DNA of 64,000 nt. It comes from Cytidiella melzeri. Lineage: Eukaryota > Basidiomycota > Agaricomycetes > Polyporales > Irpicaceae. Below the pieces are notes generated by a model that did no database searches, was not told the origin of the DNA, and saw nothing but the letters and a program-made list of their open reading frames with translations. The stretch spans positions 19,797 to 83,796 of the forward strand of contig JABYQR010000200.1 of the NCBI GenBank assembly GCA_022592445.1. The letters are read 5' to 3'. Both the position numbers and the translations under genes were made by a program. Positions 10,475 to 21,098 of the stretch are shown piece by piece (position 1 is the stretch's first letter; every line of letters starts with the position of its first letter).

Positions 10475-10741
10475 TGTAACGCTGACGAATCCGAATGTGG
10501 ACTCGTTCGCGAACACGAGAACTTTCGAGTGGCAAGTGACAGGAATAAAGACTGCTTATTGCCTAGAGACGAAAGCTGCTGGTCTGAGTACTACAGGGGA
10601 GTATATATGCTATGTAGACGAGGACCAAGCAGGACCAAAGGAATAGTCAAATGTTTAAATATAGACGATAAGTGGTTGTCGGGATGGATGCGGAAGCCGA
10701 GGAATCTAAGAGGAATCGGATATCCAGTCCGATGCGTCACA
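10475..10741 (-). repeat. 5' LTR of Gypsy-A
   Basis: 267-bp partner of the left LTR with the same ends. On the minus strand it lies upstream of the polyprotein, about 95 bp before its first Met, and should carry the promoter. Confidence 0.95.
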
Positions 10742-10897
10742 ATTTTATTTGTGGGGCTAACACCGACTTTAGATGTGCGTGTTCTCACATCTTACAGGGG
10801 CGCCGCTGCTCATCACACGGCAAGTTTCAAAGACACAGCCTACTCAATGCCAAACAGTTTCATGTCTCTGGTAAATCGCCAGCCCTTGAAGCAAGTG

Positions 10898-10905
10898 TAT
10901 AAAAG
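10898..10905 (+). promoter_or_regulatory. TATA-box-like element of the DPBB gene
   Basis: tataaaag lies about 100 bp upstream of the ATG at 11003. It remains attached to the gene, with about 155 bp of native sequence between it and the gypsy insertion point at 10742. Confidence 0.55.
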
Positions 10906-11002
10906 GCCCAGCGTTGCATGAGCTGGTGCTCCATTATTATCTCCCTCTCACTTTCTTCACGGTTGCATCGTTCTGGTTTCGTTTGGACATTCCCTTCTCG
11001 CT

Positions 11003-11644
11003 ATGTATTTCTTCACCTCTTTCCTTTTTGTTCTGCTGGTTCTCCCTGGTCTTTCAAACGCAATCCCAGTTATTCTCGGGCATCACGGTAAAGGTTGGTG
11101 TACTTTATGATAATCGGTGTTAAGGCAGTGACTGACCTCCAGCTTTGAACTTCTTTCAGCGAAGGTCTATACGCCTAGCCCGCCGGGACAGGGTCGTTGC
11201 GCTGAAGTTAACAATGCCACTGACTACGTGGTCGCTGTGTCGGGCTTTTGGTTGATGCCTGGCAAGTGAGTAGCTCTGGAATGATATGTGAATAAGGATC
11301 TTCTATTGACCCTGCGTATTGTCATCTTGCAGCCCAGGAGGGTTCGTTGCCCATCATAGCCGTGTAGCAGCTTACTCACATCTCTTTTCATCAGGAACCC
11401 GCTTTGTGGTGACAAGGTGGACATCACTCGTGAGCGGATCGAGTATCATAACTGTTTTTAGCGTGCTAACAAAGCTACAGATAGGATAACATTCCAGACA
11501 GTCACAGCCAAGCTCTTCGATGCATGCATGGAATGTGCGGGGGGCGATATCAGGCTGTCTCAGGCAGCCTTTGACGAGATCGGTGACTGGTCTCATGGTG
11601 GTGTTATAAACGTCGCCTGGCAAGGCATTGATAGGCTGATTTAA
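11003..11644 (+). CDS. Secreted double-psi-beta-barrel (RlpA/expansin-like) protein, five exons
   Basis: Spliced by eye: exons 11003-11087, 11160-11265, 11333-11341, 11395-11429 and 11481-11644. All introns are GT..AG and phases agree, giving 132 aa. The first 20 residues form a signal peptide (hydrophobic FLFVLLVLPGLSNA). The mature part has GQGRCAEVNN, DYVVAVSG, NPLCGDKVDIT, a cysteine pair (ACMEC) and LSQAAFDEIG, the conserved layout of small fungal secreted DPBB proteins related to RlpA and expansins, which act outside the cell on walls or as effectors. Exon 3 is only 9 nt. The last intron has a clear branch site (gctaac). A TATA-like box lies 100 bp upstream, and a gypsy element entered about 260 bp upstream. 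Function beyond the fold is not known. Confidence 0.82.
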
Positions 11645-11965
11645 TCATGGTTTCTTGGAAGTCTCCTGGCGAGGTCAAAGTGGTTGTAATGGTTTGGGAA
11701 CGAGATTAGCAAGGTCCGGGATTACGATGAACGTATGTTGATTCGAGTCAGAGATTATTTAACGGTATTTATTCCACCTTGCATTTTCCAAAATCCTGGC
11801 ATACATCTTCCAGAGACTCACATCACAATTCCGAGGACGCGTTTGCATTGATAGTGATAGTGAAGTTACTCTACACCGTAGTGTTTGTTAATGCATTCAT
11901 CCCGCGAGCTACGAAGGACGCAACTGACACCATTTGCGTTCGCATCTAAGAACAGTTGCAGCCCC
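11645..11965. other. Intergenic, nothing recognised
   Basis: About 320 bp downstream of the DPBB gene, before the first minisatellite. No open frame, repeat or RNA gene was recognised. Confidence 0.5.
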
Positions 11966-12950
11966 CTGAGCTTCCTGACGCGTCACAAAATAGCTGTCCA
12001 AATATCTTGACCCTGTAACAGAGGAGAGAGAGAGTTTCAGCCCTTGCTCCTGACGCGTCACAAAATAGCTGTCCAAATATTTTGACCCTGTAACAGAGGA
12101 GAGAGAGAGTTTCAGCCCTTGCTCCTGACGCATCACAAAATAGCTGTGCAAATATCTTGACCTTGTAACAGAGGACAGAGAGAGTTTCAGCCCTTGCTCC
12201 TGACGCGTCACAAAATAGCTGTGCAAAGATCTTGTCCCTGTTGTCAAAGCGAGATTGTATCGCTGATTATCGGACATCAGATCTATGGACAATGTAGATT
12301 AGATATGTAGATAGATAAGATCAGATAGTACATAGCATGTGATTCCACCATCCTTATGGTCACACACGATGCGATACTTGCACCATATGGCATCATGTTC
12401 CAGTAGTTTCCATGACTGAATAGCAGAAGTACCACGAGGCTTCTGCATGACTCATATTTCATATACCAAATGTATTGAGCTTACTAAAGGCTCAGTCAGC
12501 ACCATTCAGTTATGTAGGATGCTCAGTCATCGCTTACATTCTCTATTCAGTAGTATTAGCAAGCAGGACTGTGCATTACCAATCATTACTCATAGGATTA
12601 CCAATCCTTACCAATCCTTACTCATATGACATTACTGTAGCATTAGTAATCTAGTTACAGACATGTATATATACCGCTCCTAGAGAGCAGAGAAATAACA
12701 AGACACTTACTCCCAGAGTTAGTTGACTCTCCTAGTCATCCCCTACACTCGTAACTTTCAAACACCTGTGACAGAGGAGAGAGAGAGTTTCAGCCCTTGC
12801 TCCTGACGCGTCACAAAATAGCTGTGCAAAGATCTTGTCCCTGTAACAAAGGAGAGAGAGAGTTTCAAATGCCCTTGCTCCTGACGTGTCACAAAATAGC
12901 TGTGCAAATATCCTGACCCTGTAACAGAGGAGAGAGAGAGTTTCAAATGC
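11966..12950. repeat. 75-bp minisatellite, about six units, split by a solo LTR
   Basis: Units anchored on ctgacgcgtcac start at 11975, 12050, 12125, 12200, 12803 and 12881. The spacing is exactly 75 bp until an inserted LTR, and again 75 bp once the LTR and its duplication are subtracted; the last unit is about 78 bp. Each unit holds a GA-rich run (gaggagagagag). Because 75 is a multiple of three, the minus strand reads as a 25-residue repeat, with no sign that it is a real gene. Confidence 0.9.
12242..12764. repeat. Solo LTR, family S4
   Basis: A 523-bp unit TGTCAAAGCG...CTTTCAAACA inserted in the 75-bp minisatellite, with the 5-bp duplication cctgt at 12237-12241 and 12765-12769. It contains tatatatacc near 12666. 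There is no internal region and no other copy in the window. Confidence 0.85.
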
Positions 12951-12970
12951 CTAAAAGGTTGCCAGGTAAT

Positions 12971-13650
12971 GGTTGCATCAGCAGCAAGCACTGCATCAAA
13001 TTTTGCCAAAAAGTTTCACAACCATTAGTTGCGCTCCACGGAGGGGTTACAATCAGAACATAGCCTGTGGCAGTTCTGATGGGGCTGAGGCAGTTCAGAT
13101 ATGAACAGGACATGGTTGCATCAGCATAAAGCACTGCCGTTGATTCGTCCACACAGTTTCACAATCACCAATTGCTCTATAAGCAGGAGTCACAATAAGA
13201 ATACAGCCTCTGGCAGCTCCAATGGGGGTGAGGCAGTGCAGACATCAGCTGAACAAGGATTCATCAGTACCCAGCGCTGCATTACATTGGTCCACAAAGT
13301 TTCACAGAAGCAGGAGTTACAACTGTGGCAGTTCTAATGGGGGTGAGGCAGTTCAGACATCAACAGGACATGGTTGCATCAGCAGCAAGCACTGCATCGG
13401 ATTGTTCCACAAAGTTTCACAACCACCAGTTGCTCCATAAGCAGGAGTTACAATCAGAACACAGCCTGTGGCAGTTCTAGTGGGGCTGATACAGTTGAGA
13501 CACGTGGTTGCATCAGCATAGAGCACTGCCTTTGATCCTCCCACACAGTTTCACAACCACTAGTTGCCCTATAAGCAGGAATTGCACTCAGAACCCAGCC
13601 TAATGGCAGCTTCATCAGGGGTGATGCAGTGTAGACATTAACAGGACACA
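12971..13650. repeat. Second minisatellite, about 115-145-bp units
   Basis: Five imperfect units anchored on gttgcatcagca start near 12971, 13114, 13257, 13372 and 13505. Each includes cacagtttcacaa and gtggcagttct-type blocks with indels between units. It directly follows the 75-bp array but shares no unit with it. Confidence 0.8.
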
Positions 13651-14003
13651 TGTAAAAGGTTCTAGCAATTACAGATCATGAACAGATGATGCAAATTTGT
13701 GGTCAGGGAGACAGGATGTGAAGCATCACAGATCCAGTGCCAAGCAGACATGAATCTTGATCAAATCCCGGATGCGTGACAGGTAAGCTTCAGCACAGCC
13801 TGACTTATATCTGGAGCTGGCCTTAGGCCCTTTCAATTTCTAGATTAATATTTTTTGCACCTGCACTGCGCATAGACCAAAAGTTATATAAGACCTCTTG
13901 GAAGCATCCTGGCATGTCAGCACACTTTTATGCTTCCGGTTTTCCTCACTAGCGTTAGCAGGGCCGGCAAGCGGCAAGTACGATTCCTGAAGACTTGATA
14001 AAT
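13651..14003. other. Intergenic, nothing recognised
   Basis: About 350 bp between the second minisatellite and a short direct repeat. No gene or element end was recognised. Confidence 0.5.
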
Positions 14004-14118
14004 TTCTCACGATATCATATATATCAATAAATCAGAATTCAATATCACGCAGGTTTTACATGTCTCACAATATCATAGATATCAATAAATTAGATGTCAT
14101 TATTGCGCAGGTATCTTA
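14004..14118. repeat. Short AT-rich direct repeat, two units
   Basis: Two units of roughly 57 bp, each starting tctcac(g/a)atatcata and ending gcgcaggt or cacgcaggt, lie back to back at the 3' end of the USP-like gene. Confidence 0.6.
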
Positions 14119-15291
14119 AGCATTACAACATGTATAAATTGCTACAGTACTGGTCCGACCGTGTTTTGCTGTTGCCAACATGTTGCAGTTTACACCATTC
14201 CTGTTTCCATCATATTCAGTATGTCTACCTGTGCTTATGCCATGGTGGAACCACAGATCTCCGTTGTCACTGACTATACGAGATGTATAGTGATTATTTC
14301 CATAGTAAATGATGCCACACAGTTTGTAATTGTATCCACTAACGTTAATAACATGTTGGAACCTGACAACCGGATCTTCCTCTATACACATGGCAATGAA
14401 GGGTGGTGCATGATCAAATTTGTATATATTCTCCATTACGTTGTGACAGTCACTGCATTTCTTTCTTGACTTTGTTTTCAATAGAGCTGTCATCCATGCA
14501 GACATAGTTTGAGCATTACACGTTCCTGCTCGTTTTGCTTTATTTCTCCATGCAGACTTTGTACATCGCCACATTAGAGAGTTGGAAAATAAGCTAGAAG
14601 ATTTTTTGTTTCGACATACAACGCAGTACACAGTTTTGACAATATGGCTAACATCAGCTTTTAGTAGAAATTCACATAATTCTCTAACATCATTGCCTGT
14701 TGTACTGATTGAGAACACACTTGGATCTTTACAATGAAATGCAAGCTGTGTACAGTCTCGAGTTTTATCCATATCATCTGAGTCAAGATCTACACCTTGA
14801 AACATGTCACAAAATATTTTCAAATATTCATTTGTTGTTGATGTCAATTTACACCATTCTTCTGGTGTATACCTCATAATGCTCAATATAATAGTGAACA
14901 GACTATCAAATGCACAGCTATATGTTTGACCATTCCATACAAAACCCATAGGGCCATTGAGTACAGGTATACGGTCATTGATACTTGTTTTCTGCTGTTT
15001 ACATGGCCGGGTGGAACTTTCCTGATGTTCAGTTACTTCCTGTCTACGCTTGTTATGAATACAAACACCTTGTAGCCTACTCAGTTGATTGATCTGTACA
15101 GTACCCTGAGCAGGAACATATCGTTTGGCATCAGTATTGACTCCCAACGGTTTTTTCTTGCTGGATTCAGGTTTAGATGTAGATTGTTTTGTCAGTCTTT
15201 TCTTTTTGTCAAGTAGTTGCCATTCTGCTACTTGGAATGGATCACCAATATCATACGTGTTGATTGAATCCCATTGTAACGGACTAGGCAT
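14116..15291 (-). CDS. Ubiquitin-specific-protease-like cysteine peptidase, 391 aa
   Basis: An intact frame encoding a USP/C19-like fold. The Cys box is NGQTYSCAFDSLF with Cys near residue 125. A zinc-binding finger pair (CVVC and CSDC) sits in between, and the His box is GNNHYTSRIV with His near 333, followed by a Gly/Trp-containing strand (DNGDLWFHHG). The expected role is cleaving ubiquitin or a similar isopeptide. Such proteases are, from general knowledge, often carried by basidiomycete mobile elements. The Met at 15291 was chosen because the frame upstream of it runs into LTR sequence. The gene starts only 12 bp after the end of a same-strand copia B LTR, so it may be N-terminally truncated or LTR-driven. 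It could be host or transposon cargo. Confidence 0.7.
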   Translation of the reverse strand: MPSPLQWDSINTYDIGDPFQVAEWQLLDKKKRLTKQSTSKPESSKKKPLGVNTDAKRYVPAQGTVQINQLSRLQGVCIHNKRRQEVTEHQESSTRPCKQQKTSINDRIPVLNGPMGFVWNGQTYSCAFDSLFTIILSIMRYTPEEWCKLTSTTNEYLKIFCDMFQGVDLDSDDMDKTRDCTQLAFHCKDPSVFSISTTGNDVRELCEFLLKADVSHIVKTVYCVVCRNKKSSSLFSNSLMWRCTKSAWRNKAKRAGTCNAQTMSAWMTALLKTKSRKKCSDCHNVMENIYKFDHAPPFIAMCIEEDPVVRFQHVINVSGYNYKLCGIIYYGNNHYTSRIVSDNGDLWFHHGISTGRHTEYDGNRNGVNCNMLATAKHGRTSTVAIYTCCNA

Positions 15292-15303
15292 TGTTCTAGG
15301 AAC

Positions 15304-15816
15304 TAACAAAGTGGAATATGTGTGCGAGGGGTAGAGGCTGTTAAGCTTCAAAGATGAGTCTTATTATTCTTGCTGCTTCAGCAGCTCTGCTTATATACAT
15401 GTCTGTATCTACTTATGTAAGCGACTACTATACATGTCTACTTCAGCTATTCTACTGTATTACTAAGTGCATGACTCATGCATGACTCATGCTATGAGTG
15501 CATGACTCATTGTATGACTAGGCTCAGCACTTGTACCAGAGGCGTACATAATGAGTAAATGACTCATGCTAGTACTTGTCCTCAGATGTATGCTTTAGGC
15601 ATCCTCTGGAGTCATACGTGCTTTCCATGTCATTTTCTATGCTACTAGAACACAGGCGTACATATATGTATAGTATTACTACAACCCATATCTGTACGTC
15701 TCAGCTAATGTGATGGTTACTACTAGAGTTTCCATATATGGCTGCATAATTCCCATACTAAGACTGTGGGAACTCTGCTACCTAAAGCGTCCTTGTAATA
15801 AGGCGTGGGAAACTAC
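15304..15816 (-). repeat. 3' LTR of copia B, outer part
   Basis: Homologous to 29373-29883, with about 30 bp extra of gcatgactcat-type short repeat. It is interrupted at 15816 by copia A copy 2 and continues at 21104-21139 (ending ttttaaca). Confidence 0.85.
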
Positions 15817-15985
15817 TGTTAGAAGGCTATGCAAGTAGAGGAAAGTGTTGAGAGAGCAAGACTGAGAGAGATCACACAATGAGAGTTGGGGATCAAAGTG
15901 CGTATCGTTGCATTGATCAGAGTAAGATATATATACGGTAACTACGGCGCTCGTACGTTGAGCGTCTAATTAATATAGTCGAACA
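15817..15985 (-). repeat. 3' LTR of copia A copy 2
   Basis: 169 bp, + strand TGTTAGAAGG...GTCGAACA, next to the polypurine tract (gaaggggag read on the minus strand). Confidence 0.93.
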
Positions 15986-15989
15986 CTCC

Positions 15990-18900
15990 CCTTCAAGCAC
16001 AAATATGAAGTAGTTCATTGAAGTGCTTGAGTTTTTCGAGAGGTAGTGCTTTAGCAAGTGTATCAGCACGTTGATCGTTAGAAGATATGTGATGAATAGT
16101 TATATACTTCTTGAGCACACGATCGCTGATGAAATTCTTACGAATCTCGAAGTGTTTAGTTCGTTGCAAATGTTGCTTGTCAGGTGAGCTAACAATGGCA
16201 ATAGTTGATGGACTGTCAGTATACATTTTGACAGGATCCATAGTAAAGTTTAGTAGTTCGTCAATGAGTGCTTTTAGATGTATAGCCTCAGTTGACGCAT
16301 GTGCTAAGGCATATAATTCGGCTTCGGTGACCAATAGTGTTACGAGTGAACCACGCTTACTTGACCAAGAGATAAGCGAGTCATTGTATGTGAAGGTGTA
16401 GCCCATTATTGGTTTATTGCCGTATGTAGTCATATTGTCAGAATCAGCGTATCCGACAAGTGAAGTATTAGTAGTAGTTGCTTGGTTTCCTAGGACAAGC
16501 CAGTAATCGCATGTTCCCTTCAAGTATAGGTAACACTGTTTAGCTGCAGCAAAGTGTTCCTTAGAAGGGTCAGCTAAGTATCGTGCAAGTTGACCAGTGC
16601 AGTATGCAACATCTGGTCGAGTACAGTCAGCGACGTATCGTAAACCACCGACTAAAGACATGTAATGTTTAATAGCGTCAGCGTCCTGACGAGGTTCTTT
16701 CGAGTCACGGGGGGCTAAGTTGTGCTCGTGTATCATAGGCGTACGGCGTGTATGATCGTGGTCAAAGTTGTTTCGTTTGAGTATAGTTTGGATGTAATCG
16801 CGTTGACGAAGCTTGATAACACCAGAGGCTTTGTTGTAATCGATCTCCATGCCAAGCATCCAGTGGATAGTACCACCGTTTGTTACTTCGACATGTTGTC
16901 TAAGTGCTATCTCGAATTGTTCAGCGACGACAGAAGTGATAGTACAGAGAGTAATATCGTCGACATGAACAGCGAGTATAAGTATTAGTTTGTCTCCCCT
17001 ATAAAGGTAGAAGACAGCGTTATCATAGTCTGAACGCTTGAGTCCAAGTTGAAAAAGTATATCGCATAGTACCTTGTACCAGCAACGTCCGGCTTGTTTA
17101 AGGCCATAGATAGTTTTGCGTAGTTTAAGTACTCAGCCCTTAGGCAAGTTGGGCAGTAAGTCGCCTGGCGGCGGACGAAGATAAAGATCTTCATCATCGT
17201 TAATTTTACCGTATAAGTAAGCGGACTTAACATCGAGTTGGTTAATCTCGAAGTGTAGTGAAGCCGCAAGTGTAAGTATGAGTCGCATAGAACTCATGCG
17301 CGCGACTGGAGCGAACAAGTTGTTTGCATAGTAATCAATACCATCGCGCTGAGAGTATCCTTGCGCAACAAGTCTTGACTTGAGTTTAGTAACTTTGCCA
17401 TGTTCGTACTTGGTCTTGTAGACGAAGCAAGAGCCAGTAATGTTGGCATTTGGTGGCGGGATACAGTATTCCCAAGTGCCGAGTTGTTGTAGTGTATCAA
17501 CCTCAAGTTTCATAGACTTAAACCAATCGTCTTTGAGAGGGTGATCAAGTACATCTTTGAAAGTGACAGGGTCACCGACGTCCTCAGCATAGTAAGCGTT
17601 AAACTCAGTTAAGTAGAAAGCAATGTTAGTGTCTACTTCGTCGTAGTTTAGACCACGAGCTTTACGCGATAGTTGAGGAGTTCTGTTGGAACGCCTTGGA
17701 CCAGTAGGGTCAGGCTCGTTGATTTCCATTGGTTCTATATGAGGGTTGTCCTCAAGTTCAAGTTGTTTTTCAGTAGTAAGTTTTTCGACATTTGGTTCTT
17801 TCTCCCCTTCAATTTGTATCGTAGAGTCAACAAATTGCAAGTTACGTTCAACTCCGACACGTTGTCCGAAGTAAACATAGTGACCTTTAGAGTGTTCAGC
17901 GAAGCCTATCCAGACTCCCCTTTTACCCTTAGATGCTAGTTTATTTGTGCAATATTTGTTGTATACGATGCACGGCTGACCGAAGACTTGAAGTCCATCA
18001 AAGTTAGCATCTGTGCCATATTGCTTAAAGTAAGGAGTTTTGTAGTTAAGTATAGTACGAGGAGAACGATTGTACACATACATCGCGTATAATGCAGCGT
18101 ACCACCATAGTCGGTTTGGTAAAGATGCAGTATGCAGGTTTACTCGAATCAAGTTCATAATAGTTTGATGTACACGCTCAGCAACACCGTTTTGCTGAGG
18201 AGTATCATGTACAGTAAGACATAGTATAGTTCCTTGAGTTTTCAAGTAAGCAGTCATAGCTTTACTGGTAAAGCCACCGTCGTTATCGGCTTGAAGTATC
18301 TTGACACGAATACCATATTGCGTCAAAAGTTCAGTAGAGAAAATGACCCATTGAGTATAGGCATCATCTTTAGTAACTAGTGGTGCAAGTACTAACCATC
18401 TAGTAGCATTGTCGACGATAGTCAACCAGTATTTATGTTTACCAGTAATCAACGCTGTGGGTAGAGGCCCAAATATGTCGATATGAAAGTGATCTCTGAA
18501 AGCTTCAGCTAACGATGAAGAACGAAGTTTAGATACGGTATTGCGATGGATATTGTTAAGTAAACAATCCTCGCACGGAGTTTCAGTATGGTCAGTTATA
18601 TGATCAGTAATAATTGACAAAGTTTGAAGTAATTTCTTGATCATGAAGTAACTGAGATGACCGAGTTTTTTATGTAGTTCAAGTAGAGTAATGCCAGTTC
18701 TATGCACGCTTGCTAAAGAAGTCACTCGAGTTGATGATAGCGTGTATAAATCATTTGATTTTCTAACAACAGCCACACAAGTCGAGTTTGAGTCGTATAT
18801 AGTACAAAGTCCATGATAGAATGTAAACCGATAATCAGAGTCCAATTTTCCAACACTGATTAAAGTAAAAGGTAGGGTTGAGTTGAAGTAGACGTTCTTT

Positions 18901-20861
18901 AGCAAGAGTTCAGTAAGCTTACCACTTTCCTGTTCCACCTCGAGTACCATGTCACCAGCGAGTTTCAGAGCGAGTTGTTCTGAGTTGGCAACAGTAAGTA
19001 ATATAGTTGGTACAGAGTGAACGTTGAAAAGTAAATCACGATATGGTGTACAATGTATAGTAGCACCGGTATCAAGAATATGAACGGACTCGTCCGTTGA
19101 CGTAGTCGCGTATAGTGGTAGTAGAGTGGAAGAGGAAGTAGTTGAAGTACTTACGTGCATGACCACGTCCGACTCAGAGAGAGCTGAGACCCATACGCTC
19201 TGGTTGAGAAGAGCACCTTTGGCACCACCCGTCGCGTAGTCGACGGTGGCTTGCGAGTACTTGTTAAAAAACGTGTACTCGGTCTCTTCGTCCAACGCAT
19301 AAGGGTCAACAACCTTAGTGGTAGCGGCCAAAGGCACACGAGTAGTAGTGGTCGACGGACCAGCGACGGCCGCAGTGGCAACGGCGGGGACGGCGACAGC
19401 GGCTTTGGCAGTCTTCTCCTTGGCTGCGGCGGCGATTGTCTTCCTAGTGAAGCCCTTCTTCTTCATCGCCTCTTTGGACCTCTCCGTCCAGGGCTGTGGG
19501 CAGGTGGGCGTCGTGTGGCCAGTCTCGTTGCAGTTGTAACACTTTATCTTCGAAGTGTCACGAACGGACTTCTCCTTGGAGTAAGGAGCGGCAGCGGCGC
19601 GAGCAGTGTGAGTGGATTTATCCAACTTGTCCTTGCCTTTGGACGAAGAAGGAAGATGCGTGGTGGGTCTGTCACGCGGAGCAAAAGTCGAGGATCCTTT
19701 GGACTTGGAGTGGTCCACCGGATGAGTGAGACGCCAGTTGTTAAACTCGCGCTTGAGCTCGACCATGAGAGAGATCGGCTGGTAGTCGTATTTCTCCCCT
19801 CAAGGAGTAGTAGCACATACACCGGCCTCATAGTTGGCGCGGACAAAGGCGTAGTGAGGAGGCGTAATGCCAACAATGGCGGCGTAGTAGACCCAGGAGG
19901 GAAGAACCATACCCTTCGCAGCAAGACGAGAGACAATGTTTTGAGCATCATCGAGTAGTTTGTCCATCTCGTAAACTGGACGGCGAAGGTGGAAGAGGGA
20001 GTAGACCTCGTTCGCATCCAAGACAGTCGTCTTCGGATCAAAACGCTCAGAGAGCTTCTCCATCAACTTGTGAGGATAAACCTCATTCAAGTAGTTAGCC
20101 ATGACATTGTCGGCGATGTGCCCTGCCATGACATTGAAGCAGGCCCTTTGGACCTCTTGTGGAATGGTAAGACCACCCCGGAACGAGTAGAACTCGACAA
20201 TGGTCATCATTGCCAATTCGACGCGGAATTTCCACATCAGCCAACTGTCAGGGCCAGTAAGTTTGCCAACATCAGCGAAGGCCTTATGCACATCGCTGAG
20301 TGACATAGAGTAATCCTCATTCTGACGAGGAGGGACAGATAGAAGGGACGACACAGCGCGTGCTGAGTCTGTAGGTCCAGATGGCGAGGGAGATGGTGGA
20401 CGACAAGATTTGGGCAGTTTGCCTTTGCCTTTGGACCGACTCTCCTCATTGTCCATGCTAGAGTCCTCATCATCCACCGACGCCTTGGCAGTGTGCCTTC
20501 GACGTTCGTAGTCACCACGTAGTACCACAAAAGGGGATCGATGGCGATCAGCAGGAGGTGCTGATACTCGCCGGGAGATCGATTCTGGGTTGTTGTGAGG
20601 CTCGGTGTTGCCATGAATTACACCAGATGGTCCAGGAGTTGGTGCAGCAGACTCGACAGGAGAGTTGGGACGGGAAGCACTGGGTGCCATCGAAGCAGTT
20701 GGTTGGGTAGTAGGAGGAGGAGTTGGAGTTGGAGTGAATTGAGGAGTTCTCCTGTGAGTACGAGTAGGCCTGCAGGTAGTAGTACCTCGGTAGAAGTCGG
20801 TTTGGTGTTGCTCTCGGTTAGAACGACGAAGTTGGGCTTGATCAGAGTGATCAGAGCTCAT
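15990..20861 (-). pseudogene. Copia A gag-pol polyprotein, interrupted
   Basis: Begins MSSDHSDQAQ at 20861. In order: gag; a CCHC knuckle (CYNCNETGHTTPTC) near 19510-19550; an aspartic protease (ILDTGAT) near 19065; an integrase zinc finger (H-x4-H and CEDC) near 18570-18680; an integrase core (HIDIFGP, QADNDG, VAERVHQ); then RT and RNase H ending HICA. Breaks: an in-frame TGA at about 19798-19800, where copy 3 reads CAA; a TGA near 17130 (..NLPKG), where copy 3 reads TGG; and a short disrupted stretch before the intact 288-codon end (16859 downward). The RT active site reads HVDD rather than the usual YVDD. Family identity is secure. Whether the first TGA is decay or a recoding site cannot be told from sequence. 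Confidence 0.9.
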
Positions 20862-20912
20862 ACAGTTGTTGAGAGTAAGAGCAGAAGGTAATATGAGTGA
20901 GATAGAGTACTC

Positions 20913-20929
20913 AGTCGGGGCTCATAACC
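20913..20929 (-). other. Primer-binding site of copia A (half initiator-tRNA type)
   Basis: Directly inside the 5' LTR the + strand reads ggggctcataacc, which matches the anticodon stem-loop of fungal initiator tRNA-Met (ggctCATaacc). This is the internal 'half-tRNA' priming known from Drosophila copia. Confidence 0.75.
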
Positions 20930-21098
20930 TGTTAGAAGGCTATGCAAGTAGAGGAAAGTGTTGAGAGAGCAAGACTGAGAGAGATCACACAATGAGAGTT
21001 GGGGATCAAAGTGCGTATTGTTGCATTGATCAGAGTAAGTTATATATACGGTAACTACGGCGCTCGTATGTTGAGCGTCTAATTAATATAGTCGAACA
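20930..21098 (-). repeat. 5' LTR of copia A copy 2
   Basis: 169-bp partner of the LTR at 15817, with the same ends and three differences. Confidence 0.93.

Larger units (their letters stand above)
2165..10746 (-). mobile_element. Complete Ty3/gypsy element (Gypsy-A) with target duplication
   Basis: Two 267-bp LTRs (2170-2436 and 10475-10741) enclose one uninterrupted gag-pol frame on the minus strand. The duplication atttt flanks the element at 2165-2169 and 10742-10746. The LTRs differ at two positions by eye, which implies a recent insertion. A weak purine run (ggaggg) lies before the 3' LTR (left). The primer-binding site just inside the right LTR was not identified. This is the only LTR element in the window whose coding region looks intact. 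Confidence 0.96.

Noticed and set aside
11909..12292. 127-codon repeat protein on the minus strand
   Set aside because: It is explained by a 75-bp minisatellite; no promoter or relative was seen.
12971..13650. CRISPR-like array
   Set aside because: Units vary in length and sequence with no constant repeat and unique spacers, and the genome is eukaryotic.
14161..14469. 102-codon + strand frame
   Set aside because: Antisense to the intact USP-like frame, with no motif.
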